Shown: positions 45,082 through 54,203 of the stretch, in pieces
Layout of the letters: every line of letters begins with the position of its first letter
Position numbering within the stretch: the stretch's first letter is position 1
DNA from: Gammaproteobacteria bacterium
GTDB taxonomy: Bacteria > Pseudomonadota > Gammaproteobacteria > UBA6186 > Azoamicaceae
Assembly (NCBI GenBank): GCA_030431675.1
Contig: JAUIIV010000003.1
Span: 1-64,000, forward strand
Direction: 5' to 3'
Length of the DNA: 64,000 bases
Notes under the pieces: generated by a model
The model's input: the letters and a program-made list of their open reading frames with translations, nothing else
What the model was told of the DNA's origin: nothing
The model's database searches: none
Made by a program: the position numbers and the translations under genes

Positions 45082-46210
45082 AATACTCTCTATATTTTGT
45101 TGCTTAGTCTTAGTTGGTTGTGCGCCGATGGAGAAACGCTCTGATATGCCAACTAAAAAGTCTCTAGCAACAGTTCCTAGTTCTTTGACAGTAACTAAAT
45201 TATGGTCAGCAAATTCCGGGGTAGGTGCACAGCGTACAGACGTTAAGCTGCTTGCTGCGCGTAATAAAGGGACACTTTATACTTCTGATGAAAAAGGTAT
45301 GGTGAGTGCTTTTGATATTAATACTGGCACGACTATTTGGTCTAAAGATGTAAACAACAGTATTTCTGCTGGCCCTAGTGTAAGTAATGGCATTCTAGTG
45401 TTAGGAGCTAGTAGCGGTAAGGTGATGGCTTTAGATTTACATGGTAATAATTTGTGGCAAGCACAAACATCTAGTGAAGTGTTAGCTGCCCCAACTATCA
45501 CAGACAATATGGTGTTAGTGCATACTATGGATGGTGGCTTGAGTGCTTTTAGTTTAAGTGATGGCCGTCAGTTGTGGCGTTATATGCATAATCTACCGCC
45601 AATTATGTTGCGTAGAAGCAGTTCTCCAGTGGTTACGAGTGATAAAATATTTGCTGGGTTTGCTAATGGTAAGGTTGTAGCACTGCGTAAGACCGATGGA
45701 AGTGTAGAGTGGTCCTACGATGTTGCCAAACCTCGAGGACGTACAGATTTGCAGCGTATGGGTGATATAAGTGCTGACCCAGTATTGAAGAATGGTGTCT
45801 TATATGTAGTTGGATATCAGGGCAATCTCGTTGCTATTGGGCAGGAGAGTGGCCAGTTGTTATGGGAAAGGGATTTGGGATCATACTCGGGTATAGCTGT
45901 TGCTGATGGCATGGTGTACCTATCTGGCTCGACGGGTAATGTATACGCAATTGATGCAGTGAATGGTGAAACATATTGGCTGCAGGAAGATTTGATTGGT
46001 CGGCATTTGTCAAAGCCAGTTGTATTTGGTGAATACATAATAGTAGCTGATAGCGATGGTCTGGTTCATTGGCTAGATAAGTATAATGGCGCTCGGGCAG
46101 CTTATCAGTCTATAGATAGCAGTGGGGTTGAAGTGGCGCCTATTGTTAATGATGATAACGTATACGTGCTATCCCGTAGGGGTAAGCTAGTAGCTTTAGA
46201 GGTGCATTAA
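45074..46210 (+). CDS. bamB: Outer-membrane assembly lipoprotein BamB
   Basis: BamB is the eight-bladed beta-propeller lipoprotein that aids BamA. The 378-residue product has a lipobox (LVGC, Cys16) and PQQ-like repeat blades with the AxDxxTGxxxW pattern (SAFDINTGTTIWSKDV; ALRKTDGSVEWSYDVAKPRG; AIDAVNGETYWLQ). Full length. It overlaps yfgM by 8 bases and is 1 base from der. Confidence 0.96.
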   Translation: MLRILSIFCCLVLVGCAPMEKRSDMPTKKSLATVPSSLTVTKLWSANSGVGAQRTDVKLLAARNKGTLYTSDEKGMVSAFDINTGTTIWSKDVNNSISAGPSVSNGILVLGASSGKVMALDLHGNNLWQAQTSSEVLAAPTITDNMVLVHTMDGGLSAFSLSDGRQLWRYMHNLPPIMLRRSSSPVVTSDKIFAGFANGKVVALRKTDGSVEWSYDVAKPRGRTDLQRMGDISADPVLKNGVLYVVGYQGNLVAIGQESGQLLWERDLGSYSGIAVADGMVYLSGSTGNVYAIDAVNGETYWLQEDLIGRHLSKPVVFGEYIIVADSDGLVHWLDKYNGARAAYQSIDSSGVEVAPIVNDDNVYVLSRRGKLVALEVH

Positions 46211-46211
46211 A

Positions 46212-47609
46212 ATGTTGCCAGTTATTGCAATTTTTGGACGTGCTAATGTAGGGAAATCGACCCTTTTTAATGCTTTGACGCAAACACGCTCAGCATTAGT
46301 GGTGGATTTGCCTGGCACAACTAGAGATAGGCAGTATGGAACTGGGATTATTGGCGATACTCCCTACACACTAATTGATACAGGTGGTGTAGCATCAGAT
46401 GTTAAGATTGACCAACAAACATGGCAAGCAGTTGCTGAGGCTGATGAAGTTTTATTTGTAGTTGATGCTGGAGTAGGTATTACTGATCATGATTTGCGCT
46501 TGGCCCGTCAATTACGAAAATTAAATAAAGCTGTAAAATTAGTATTAAACAAAGTTGATGGTATTGACCTAAATTCAGTATTGGCAGATTTTTATGCTTT
46601 AGGTTTTGGTGAGCCTATTCCTATTAGTGCTAGGGAAAAGCGCGGTTTAGTACAATTGACAGATACATTTCTTGCGAATCATTCCGCTGAGGATAATGCT
46701 CAGGAAGATGAAAAAGAAGATGGTCTAGATCAAACGACAGGTATTAAAGTCGCGGTTATTGGCCAGCCAAACGTTGGAAAATCGACTTTAGTAAATCGGA
46801 TCCTTGGTGAGCAGCGTGTAATTGTTGCTGACTTTGCTGGTACTACCACTGATTCTATATATATCCCTTTTGAGCGTGATCAGCAGAGTTATACTTTGAT
46901 AGATACTGCTGGTGTGCGTCGTCGTGCGAAGATTAAGCAGAATATTGAAAAGTTTTCTGTTGTTAAGTCTTTGCAAGCTATTGATGATTGTCATGTGGTT
47001 TTGTTTGTTATTGATGCGAAGAAGGGGCTAACTGATCAAGATTTAAGTCTCTTGAATTATACAGTTGATGCTGGGCGTGCTTTGGTATTGGTGGTAAATA
47101 AGTGGGATGGACTACCAGAAGACGAAAAACAAGAGATCAAGCGAGCTCTGGGCTACAGGCTACAGTTTGTCGATTATGCCGTACATCATTATATATCTGC
47201 TCTACATGGCTCTGGTGTTGGTAATATTTTTGCGTCGATTAAACAAGCTTACCATTCTGCAACTAAGCCACTTTCTACTCCATTATTAACAGATCTATTA
47301 GCAGAAATAACTTCTACCCATCAGCTGCCGCTAGTTAACGGTCGGAGAATTAAACTGCGCTATGCGCATAGTGGTGGACACAACCCTCAGCGGATAATTA
47401 TTCATGGTAATCAAACAGACAAGATCCCGAGTAGCTATGTAAGATATATGCAAAAAACTTTTACTAGTAAGCTCAATCTAGTTGGTACACCTTTAATGCT
47501 AGAGTTTATTACCGGTAATAATCCTTATGCTGGTAAACGCAATGTGCTCACACCAAGACAGCTAAAGAAGCGTGAACGTCTACAACGTTATGTTAGAGGT
47601 AAGGGTTAG
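46212..47609 (+). CDS. der: Ribosome biogenesis GTPase Der (EngA)
   Basis: Der is an essential double-GTPase needed for 50S assembly. The 465-residue product has two G domains: G1 motifs GRANVGKST (residue about 9) and GQPNVGKST (about 190), DLPGTTRD and DFAGTTTD switch-1 regions, DTGG and DTAG G3 motifs, NKVD and NKWD G4 motifs, and the C-terminal KH-like domain. Length is standard. Last gene of the yfgM-bamB-der unit; the next gene is convergent, 5 bases away. Confidence 0.97.
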   Translation: MLPVIAIFGRANVGKSTLFNALTQTRSALVVDLPGTTRDRQYGTGIIGDTPYTLIDTGGVASDVKIDQQTWQAVAEADEVLFVVDAGVGITDHDLRLARQLRKLNKAVKLVLNKVDGIDLNSVLADFYALGFGEPIPISAREKRGLVQLTDTFLANHSAEDNAQEDEKEDGLDQTTGIKVAVIGQPNVGKSTLVNRILGEQRVIVADFAGTTTDSIYIPFERDQQSYTLIDTAGVRRRAKIKQNIEKFSVVKSLQAIDDCHVVLFVIDAKKGLTDQDLSLLNYTVDAGRALVLVVNKWDGLPEDEKQEIKRALGYRLQFVDYAVHHYISALHGSGVGNIFASIKQAYHSATKPLSTPLLTDLLAEITSTHQLPLVNGRRIKLRYAHSGGHNPQRIIIHGNQTDKIPSSYVRYMQKTFTSKLNLVGTPLMLEFITGNNPYAGKRNVLTPRQLKKRERLQRYVRGKG

Positions 47610-47614
47610 AATAT

Positions 47615-48238
47615 TTAATGCTGAGCTTGCTCTTCTATTACTTTAGTAAGATTGGCTAGATGTTGTTCCATTATTTGTTCTCTAGAGTCTCTTAACAAAT
47701 TCAATGTATCTAGTATTTTTGTTTCATCAATATTTATCGTGTTATTTAACTTGTTGTTAAAATTTTTTAATAGTTCATGTAATTCGCCCATGGTAATATT
47801 TACATCGTTAATTGTATTACAGTCCATGACGTTAATCGTTGCTATTTTTGCTGATTTATGTTTTGTAACTCCACCTGCTACATACGCTAACTCTTGCTTT
47901 TCAAGAGCTTCTTCCAGTAGATCTAACATATCTCTTTGCATAATTAATTGTTGCTCAAGCAGCTCCTTTAACTTAGGTCCTGTTTCAGGATTAATTGCTA
48001 ATGCAATGTAACAATACAGTTTAGTAAAGTGCTCTTTTGGGGGAAGGGTGTGGTTTGATTGTTGAATATTCGGTTTTTGGCTACTTTGGCCAAGAAAAAG
48101 GAAATAATCTTCTATAGTTCTATCCATTTGCATGATGTCATTCATTTTATTTGTAATTGGCTCAGCTACTTGCTCTATAGCATTAAGAGTTATTTTTTGT
48201 GAATTAGATGTTTTTTGCTCGATATTTTCGTTTGTCAT
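47615..48238 (-). CDS. Unknown helical protein
   Basis: No family recognised. The 207-residue product is mostly predicted helix with heptad-like stretches (KLKELLEQQLIMQRDMLDLLEEALEKQE; LHELLKNFNNKLNNTIN segments, quoted in parts) and has no signal peptide or membrane segment. It is unusually rich in Asn, Gln and Thr compared with the housekeeping neighbours. It is divergent from the 670-residue unknown at 48347, and both start regions share a 108-base AT-rich gap. Possibly accessory or effector genes. Confidence 0.6.
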   Translation of the reverse strand: MTNENIEQKTSNSQKITLNAIEQVAEPITNKMNDIMQMDRTIEDYFLFLGQSSQKPNIQQSNHTLPPKEHFTKLYCYIALAINPETGPKLKELLEQQLIMQRDMLDLLEEALEKQELAYVAGGVTKHKSAKIATINVMDCNTINDVNITMGELHELLKNFNNKLNNTINIDETKILDTLNLLRDSREQIMEQHLANLTKVIEEQAQH

Positions 48239-48346
48239 AATAAATGATTTCTATTAGTTGCTTTTAGGTCAGTGCATATGCTTGTTAATTATCATTGCTA
48301 TAATAATAGTTCTAAGAATAGCCTAAATAATAATAAGAGCTAATAA

Positions 48347-50359
48347 ATGGCGACTAATCAACAAAGTGTAGATGTGGGTGTTCACGTTGCGGAAAGCTCC
48401 TCAGATAATAATTCTTTGGGGCAACCAGAATTACAATCTACTGAATCAACAAGTGTTTACCGCAAGACCAAGGAACAGCTACGTTCGATAAATGACGAGA
48501 TAAAAGTCGCAAAAGATCAGTTGTTGGAAGTGAATAATCGCTTAGAATCATGGGGACTTGCTGCTATGGAGGCAGTAGGTTTAGGTGTTGATAATGTATC
48601 AGATGATTCTCATCTATTTGTGTTGCCAAATCAAAAATTATCTAGAGAAGATTTGGCAAGAAAACAAGAATTATTGCATGATCGTATCTCAGAGCTTGCA
48701 GCACAGTTGCGAAGCGAGTATGCAATAATAAGGCAATTAAAAGTTAATGCTAGGTTAGAGAGGCAACAACAATTAGGAGTACATACAAAGCATTATAGAA
48801 TCAAAGTTGTTGATGAATATAAGGCTAATCCTAAAAAGTTCTTTGGCAAAAATATTCCTGATCTGACACATCAGTCATCAAATAACAAAAAAGAAATTGT
48901 CAAATGTGCAGGCAAGCTTTTAATTGTAGCTGAGATATTTAATATTGAAACTGATATTACCGATATATGGCGAGGGTGGTGTGTGGTTGCCAAGGCTAGG
49001 AATATGTTAACAGAAGAGTACGACACTTCTATTCTTAGCAATAATAACAAAAGAGAACATAGAAACGTTTTTAGAGAGTATGAAAAATATGTGCGTGGTG
49101 CAAAGGAATATTTAGAAATTTTTTCCTTATTATTACCGCCAAGGTTACAGGGCTTGCAACTACTATATGCAGATAGAGATTTTGATCGAGTAGAATACTA
49201 TTTGCAAGAAGTTTTCTCAAAAAATATATTGACTAACGATGCACAATATTTAGAATTATTAGTAGACTTAGCTTCTGAAACTCAAGATACTGCACTGCGG
49301 GTAGCCGCAAAAGAATTACAACAAATAACTGGGTTTAGCACATTAGAACATAATGTTGCAACTTTGTTAGTTCAACAACAAGCGTATCTGATCCTCTTAA
49401 GATTTGATGTTAGTTTTTTACATGGTTACATTGCGGATGCTGATATTAAAAAGATACAAAGTTACTTACAGGATTTAGATGAGCATATTCGTGCAGCCTG
49501 CATAAATCCTACAAGTATATCAACATTACAAGCTGAGTTTGACAAAATAAAACTGCAGATAGACGCACAAGCAAAAATTATACAACAAATGTTATTACCC
49601 AATAGTGCTACAAGTGTACCCGTACAACTAGAGCTAGGTAGTGGTTTAGGCTTGGGTTGGTTGTATGGGGTTAAAAGAAGTAGCTATCAGTTACATGGTG
49701 CTGATCATTTTGCACCTCAAGACAAAGTTAGTTTGGCTGATAATATTGATGCAGGAGATTACAAATTTATTCTCGCTGAGGACACTTTCTGGCAAAGAGC
49801 TATTAAACCCTGGCATGGCACTGAGCCTAAGTCAAATATCTTCACTGATGTTGTTAAGGCATTAAGAGGCCTTTTTATCAGTGAATTCGATGAAAAAGAG
49901 AGCTTAGGTCGTTCTCATTATGTATTTACTGTACCGGATAGATTAATGATGGACATGGAAAAAATTGCACCAGGATTTGGTGCAAAGTTGGCAGCACATT
50001 TTCAACGGCGTGCAAACGATATACATATCGCAATTGAACAAGCGAATAATATTAATGATTCTGCTGCTGCGGATCTGATAATTCGTGATCTGGATCAGCT
50101 AGAAAGTGAGTGGTTGCGTATAATGCGCTCAGTGCATTCTCCAGAAGAATTCTGTACGGTGGTAGATTTATATTTAACCACCAGATATGCAGTTGAACGT
50201 GAGCAGTATATCGAGATAGCAAGAGATCTACGTAGACAGCCATACATAGAGCAGGAGCGAAAGGTACTACTATTTGAGTATCAACATGAACGTGAGGAGA
50301 TCCAAGAGCTACACAATCTGAAGGAGATACTTCAACAAATAGTAAGGCCAAATAGATAA
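48347..50359 (+). CDS. Large unknown helical protein; candidate effector
   Basis: No family recognised. The 670-residue product has no signal peptide. The N-terminal 40 residues are Ser/Gln-rich and disordered; coiled-coil stretches follow (residues about 40-70, TKEQLRSINDEIKVAKDQLL, and about 100-140). The middle is helical. A Gly-rich stretch (LELGSGLGLGWLYGVKRSS, about residue 430) precedes the C-terminal third, which ends in a charged helix (YQHEREEIQELHNLKEIL). Glu-rich C-termini are common in Dot/Icm substrates. Its 3' end overlaps the convergent membrane-protein gene by 51 bases. Confidence 0.62.
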   Translation: MATNQQSVDVGVHVAESSSDNNSLGQPELQSTESTSVYRKTKEQLRSINDEIKVAKDQLLEVNNRLESWGLAAMEAVGLGVDNVSDDSHLFVLPNQKLSREDLARKQELLHDRISELAAQLRSEYAIIRQLKVNARLERQQQLGVHTKHYRIKVVDEYKANPKKFFGKNIPDLTHQSSNNKKEIVKCAGKLLIVAEIFNIETDITDIWRGWCVVAKARNMLTEEYDTSILSNNNKREHRNVFREYEKYVRGAKEYLEIFSLLLPPRLQGLQLLYADRDFDRVEYYLQEVFSKNILTNDAQYLELLVDLASETQDTALRVAAKELQQITGFSTLEHNVATLLVQQQAYLILLRFDVSFLHGYIADADIKKIQSYLQDLDEHIRAACINPTSISTLQAEFDKIKLQIDAQAKIIQQMLLPNSATSVPVQLELGSGLGLGWLYGVKRSSYQLHGADHFAPQDKVSLADNIDAGDYKFILAEDTFWQRAIKPWHGTEPKSNIFTDVVKALRGLFISEFDEKESLGRSHYVFTVPDRLMMDMEKIAPGFGAKLAAHFQRRANDIHIAIEQANNINDSAAADLIIRDLDQLESEWLRIMRSVHSPEEFCTVVDLYLTTRYAVEREQYIEIARDLRRQPYIEQERKVLLFEYQHEREEIQELHNLKEILQQIVRPNR

Positions 50360-50647
50360 ATCTAGAAGCAATATCCCTAATTGTTTTAAAAAGTTATACT
50401 GTACTACACCACTGATAAATACCACTAATGCTAAGTATATTCCTGCAAATATACACCTTGCTCGTGCAATTTCCCATGCATAAGTAACAGCGACAATAAT
50501 AGTTGGCGGAAAAATAAAAATTGGGAGTAGCCAACGTTTGTCATGTTGCCAGATTGCTTCTAGCATCCAAAAAATTAACAAAAATGTTGCTATGACAAGT
50601 ATTTTAAGAATCATGCCAACAGCAGCAGTATTAACTATTTCATCCAT
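50309..50647 (-). CDS. Small integral membrane protein of unknown function
   Basis: The 112-residue product has about four hydrophobic segments (MILKILVIATFLLIFWMLEA; WLLPIFIFPPTIIVAVTYAW; IFAGIYLALVVFISGVVQYN; LGILLLDLSIWPYYLLKYLL). It starts 8 bases inside the end of the M23 peptidase gene, which suggests co-transcription and perhaps a shared role. Its 3' end overlaps the convergent 670-residue gene by 51 bases, which is unusual but the hydrophobic pattern is convincing. Confidence 0.6.
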   Translation of the reverse strand: MDEIVNTAAVGMILKILVIATFLLIFWMLEAIWQHDKRWLLPIFIFPPTIIVAVTYAWEIARARCIFAGIYLALVVFISGVVQYNFLKQLGILLLDLSIWPYYLLKYLLQIV

Positions 50648-51518
50648 CTATAAATAGCTCCGGATTTACTCTTACTCCGTTAAGGCTAACAGACCAGTGT
50701 AGATGTGGGCCTGTAGCTCGTCCAGTATTGCCTACTGTACCAATGATTTCTCCGGCTTTGACTGATTGTCCGGTGGTAACTTTAATTTGGTCTAAGTGAG
50801 CATAGCTGGTTATGAAGCTTTGCCCATGATCAATAAATACCATATTTCCACTAAAAAAATAAGCTCCTGTATTGCTTACAATACCATCTTTGGCAGCGAT
50901 TACCGGTGTGCCTTTAGGTGCAGCTATATCTAACCCCGAATGAGGACTTTTGGGGATCCCATTTATTATCCTGGTGTATCCAAAAGGGCTCGAGAAGCGT
51001 CCTGCTACAGGTTGTGCCAATTTTATATGATCTATAGCATTATTAATCCAGTTTTGATAAGTTTTTATGGTTTCTGCTTGTTGTGCAGCTATAACTTCTA
51101 GATCTTCTGCTAAAGGTGTTGCCTGCCGTTGGTTTTGGATTTGAATTTTTTCGCTAGGATATTTTTTTTCTGATACCTCAAAGTTAATTGTATATAGCTT
51201 TTGCTTATGTTTTACTTTTAGCTGATGTTGTCCGGGAGTAGCTTGTAGTGGAATGCCGATTATAGCTGTCCATTCATTGTTTTGAGCAATTATAAGGACA
51301 CGCTTGTCATCATAAAAGGCCCGTGGGCATGTTTCTCGTGTAGAAATACTTAATGGTATTTCTTGCACTCCGCCGGGTACTGCCGCAATAACTGTACTGC
51401 TAGTTAAAAATATAAGAGCTAGAGTGAGCAGTCGAGTAATCCATAGAGATGCTCTAATCTGAAAATTATTTCGCTTATTCCCTAGGGGTAAATAAGTCTT
51501 TATGCTTATAAAATCCAT
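50640..51518 (-). CDS. M23-family metallopeptidase
   Basis: A zinc endopeptidase of the LytM/NlpD family, probably acting on peptidoglycan cross-bridges. The 292-residue product has an N-terminal signal or anchor (residues about 24-46), a beta domain (about 47-120), a short helical linker and the M23 domain with the zinc ligands His193 and Asp197 (HSGLDIA) and His274 (HLHW), plus His241 (SYAHLD). All catalytic residues are present, so it is predicted active rather than an NlpD-type activator. Confidence 0.9.
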   Translation of the reverse strand: MDFISIKTYLPLGNKRNNFQIRASLWITRLLTLALIFLTSSTVIAAVPGGVQEIPLSISTRETCPRAFYDDKRVLIIAQNNEWTAIIGIPLQATPGQHQLKVKHKQKLYTINFEVSEKKYPSEKIQIQNQRQATPLAEDLEVIAAQQAETIKTYQNWINNAIDHIKLAQPVAGRFSSPFGYTRIINGIPKSPHSGLDIAAPKGTPVIAAKDGIVSNTGAYFFSGNMVFIDHGQSFITSYAHLDQIKVTTGQSVKAGEIIGTVGNTGRATGPHLHWSVSLNGVRVNPELFIDG

Positions 51519-51577
51519 ATACTAAGAATAGTCTATACACATCCTATCAGCACAAGAAGTTAATCAGCTTTCTTTTT

Positions 51578-51907
51578 TTAGGTTGCGCTTTTGCTAGCCT
51601 CTTTTAGGATTGGCTGTAGTTCATTATCTTGGTACATTTCTGTAACTATATCGCAGCCACCAATGAGCTCGCCTTGCACATAGAGTTGTGGGAAAGTAGG
51701 CCATTTGGCATATATAGGTAACTCTTGTCGTATATCTGGATTTTCTAATATATTCACATGCTGAAAATCTGCGTCTAACTCTTTAAGAATGTGCACTACT
51801 CGAGCTGAGAAGCCGCACATAGGAAATTGTGGCGTACCTTTCATGTAAAGGAGGATTGGATTGGTATCTATTTGCTCTTTGATAATTTCTATTGTTGTAG
51901 CTGACAT
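51578..51907 (-). CDS. grxD: Monothiol glutaredoxin, CGFS type
   Basis: Grx4-type glutaredoxins carry [2Fe-2S] clusters and work in iron-sulfur trafficking. The 109-residue product has the signature KGTPQFPMCGFS (Cys31), the TWPTFPQLYVQGELIGGCDI-type cis-Pro and GG region (here WPTFPQLYVQGELIGGCDI) and normal length. Divergent from sodB across an 83-base gap, the common gammaproteobacterial sodB/grxD arrangement. Confidence 0.96.
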   Translation of the reverse strand: MSATTIEIIKEQIDTNPILLYMKGTPQFPMCGFSARVVHILKELDADFQHVNILENPDIRQELPIYAKWPTFPQLYVQGELIGGCDIVTEMYQDNELQPILKEASKSAT

Positions 51908-51990
51908 TAATGACTCCCACTTGCAAATTAGCAGTTACGGGCGTTAGACTAACACCTTTCAATGTCAGTTTCTAGCTTCAAGGAGATCTC

Positions 51991-52569
51991 ATGGCCTTTG
52001 ATTTACCACCTCTACCCTATGAATTTGATGCTTTAGAGCCACACATTTCACGTGAAACTTTGGAGTATCATTACGGCAAGCATCATAAAGCATATTTTAC
52101 TAATTTGAATAACTTGACAGCGGGCAGTGACTGGACAAAGAAGAGTTTGCAAGAAGTTGTACGCACTTCTGAAGGCGGTATTTTTAATAATGCAGCACAA
52201 GCTTGGAATCATACCTTTTATTGGCATTGTTTAAGTCCTAACGGTGGCGGTGAACCTACAGGTGCATTGTTAGAAGCAATTAATAAGTCTTTTGGCAATT
52301 TTACAACTTTCAAAGAAGAGTTCACTAGTGTAGCAATAAAAACTTTTGGCTCTGGCTGGGCATGGTTGATTAAGAAACCTGATGGTGGATTGGAGATTGT
52401 AAGTACTAGTAATGCAGATACTCCATTGACTACAGAAAATACTCCACTACTTACGTGTGATGTATGGGAACATGCATATTATATAGACTATAGAAATGCA
52501 CGCCCAGAATATTTAGATGCTTTTTGGAAATTAGTAAACTGGGATTTTGTGAGTGTAAATTATGGATGA
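51991..52569 (+). CDS. sodB: Superoxide dismutase [Fe]
   Basis: The cytoplasmic iron superoxide dismutase. The 192-residue product has the N-terminal [20 protein letters not shown], metal ligands in HYGKHH (His27), NHTFYWHC (His74) and [12 protein letters not shown] (Asp, His), and GSGWAWL. Ala/Gln pattern in the NNAAQAWNH segment fits the Fe type. AAGGAGA lies before the ATG. It ends 8 bases inside argD. Confidence 0.96.
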   Translation: MAFDLPPLPYEFDALEPHISRETLEYHYGKHHKAYFTNLNNLTAGSDWTKKSLQEVVRTSEGGIFNNAAQAWNHTFYWHCLSPNGGGEPTGALLEAINKSFGNFTTFKEEFTSVAIKTFGSGWAWLIKKPDGGLEIVSTSNADTPLTTENTPLLTCDVWEHAYYIDYRNARPEYLDAFWKLVNWDFVSVNYG

Positions 52570-53737
52570 TCATTTACTAAATGTTTACAACCGTATACCA
52601 ATAAATTTTGTTAGAGGTGAGGGTTGTTATTTGTATGATACGGAAGGCAATAAATACCTTGATGCTTTTTCTGGTATTGCGGTGACTGGTTTAGGACATA
52701 ACCATCCTGCTATTACTAAAGTAATTACGGAGCAGGCACAAGACTTGCTCCACATTTCTAATTTAGTAGAAATTCCAGAGCAGAGTGCTTTAAGTGATCT
52801 ACTAGTAGAAAAATTTGCTGAAGATGCAAGAGTATTTTTTAGCAATTCAGGCGCTGAAGCTATAGAAACTGCAGTTAAATTAACACGTTTGTATGGCCAT
52901 AGTAAAAATATTGATAATCCCAAAGTAGTCGTAATGTCCAAGGGGTTTCATGGCCGTACCAATGCCGCTATTGCTGCAGGTGGTAGTGATAAAGTTAAGA
53001 AAGGTTTTGAACCACTTCTACCAGGATTTTTAGTAGTTGAATATAATAATACTCAAGCTTTAATGGATGCTGTTAATGCAGACAAAGATATTATAGCTGT
53101 TCTACTAGAGCCATTGCAGGGTGAGGGCGGTATTAATGTGCCGAGTCCTGACTATTTAGCAGAGGTGAGATCGATTTGTGATCAAAATGGCTTGTTAATG
53201 ATCGTTGATGAAATTCAGGCAGGTATTGGTCGCACGGGTAAGTTCTTCTGTTATGAGCACAGCGATATAGTGCCAGATGCTATAACCTTAGCCAAAGGTT
53301 TGGCTAATGGTGTACCGATTGGAGCAACTCTTATTCGTGCGCCTTATCATGAGCTCTTTAAACCTGGTAGTCATGGATCAACTTTTGGTGGCAACCCATT
53401 AAGTTGTAGAGTGGCAAGTGCCACAATTAATGAAATCTATGCTAGTAATCTACTCGAGAACGCAACAAAGCAGGGAGAGGCGATTATTAATGGTTTACGC
53501 GATAAGCTAAAAGGTAATAAGCATGTCGTCGACATACGTGGTAAAGGCATGATGATGGGAATTGAGTTTGATAAGGAAGTACGTCCTATGTTGCCAATTT
53601 TGCTTAAGCATAGGATGATTACAAATCCAGCCGGTACACACGTATTAAGGTTATTGCCCCCTCTTATTTATACGGATACTGAGACTGAACTGCTATTAGA
53701 TACTTTACCAAAAGTTATTGATGAGTACTTTGCGTAG
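52562..53737 (+). CDS. argD: Acetylornithine/succinylornithine-type aminotransferase
   Basis: A class III PLP aminotransferase that interconverts N-acetylornithine and the semialdehyde (arginine synthesis, or the related succinylornithine or DAP reaction). The 391-residue product has [20 protein letters not shown], the PLP-contacting [14 protein letters not shown] and the PLP lysine in [14 protein letters not shown]. Length fits ArgD. No other arginine-pathway genes are adjacent. Its start overlaps sodB by 8 bases and its end overlaps the convergent tadA by 23 bases. Confidence 0.92.
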   Translation: MDDHLLNVYNRIPINFVRGEGCYLYDTEGNKYLDAFSGIAVTGLGHNHPAITKVITEQAQDLLHISNLVEIPEQSALSDLLVEKFAEDARVFFSNSGAEAIETAVKLTRLYGHSKNIDNPKVVVMSKGFHGRTNAAIAAGGSDKVKKGFEPLLPGFLVVEYNNTQALMDAVNADKDIIAVLLEPLQGEGGINVPSPDYLAEVRSICDQNGLLMIVDEIQAGIGRTGKFFCYEHSDIVPDAITLAKGLANGVPIGATLIRAPYHELFKPGSHGSTFGGNPLSCRVASATINEIYASNLLENATKQGEAIINGLRDKLKGNKHVVDIRGKGMMMGIEFDKEVRPMLPILLKHRMITNPAGTHVLRLLPPLIYTDTETELLLDTLPKVIDEYFA

Positions 53738-54203
53738 TAGACACGGAAGAATGCTTGCGTTTACGTTGAAAAAAGTTTTTTAACAACGCACTGCATTCTT
53801 CGCTCATTGGTCCTTGGGTAACTTCAATCTGGTGATTCCAGTGACTGAGGTTAAATAAATCAATACATCCACCACAGGCTCCGGTTTTTGGGTCACCACA
53901 CGCATATACCACACGCTTAACTCTTGCATGTAATAATGCATATGCGCACATAGGGCATGGCTCTAGAGTAATATATATAGTTGCATCCACTAATCTATAA
54001 TTATTAATCTTTTGTGCCGCGTTGCGTAAAGCTACAATTTCTGCATGTGCTGATGGATCAAGGCTTTTAATTGGTTGATTGTATCCATTGCCTATTATTT
54101 CATTATTAATAGTTATTACTGCACCAACAGGTACTTCGCCTACAGACTCTGCTTCCAGTGCGAGCCTATAAGCCTGATGCATAAAGTAAAGATCATTTTC
54201 CAT
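53715..54203 (-). CDS. tadA: tRNA-specific adenosine deaminase TadA
   Basis: TadA converts A34 to inosine in the arginine tRNA wobble position. The 162-residue product has the zinc motif HAE (His53, Glu55) and PCPMC (Cys83, Cys86). Full length. Its ATG is 11 bases inside dotL, so the two are co-transcribed. The C-terminal tail ([15 protein letters not shown]) is slightly extended. Confidence 0.96.
   Translation of the reverse strand: MENDLYFMHQAYRLALEAESVGEVPVGAVITINNEIIGNGYNQPIKSLDPSAHAEIVALRNAAQKINNYRLVDATIYITLEPCPMCAYALLHARVKRVVYACGDPKTGACGGCIDLFNLSHWNHQIEVTQGPMSEECSALLKNFFQRKRKHSSVSTTQSTHQ

Noticed and set aside
48299..48304. TATAAT as promoter of the 670-residue unknown
   Set aside because: The hexamer is perfect, but the nearest TTGTTA is only 11 bases away, so no complete promoter can be claimed.
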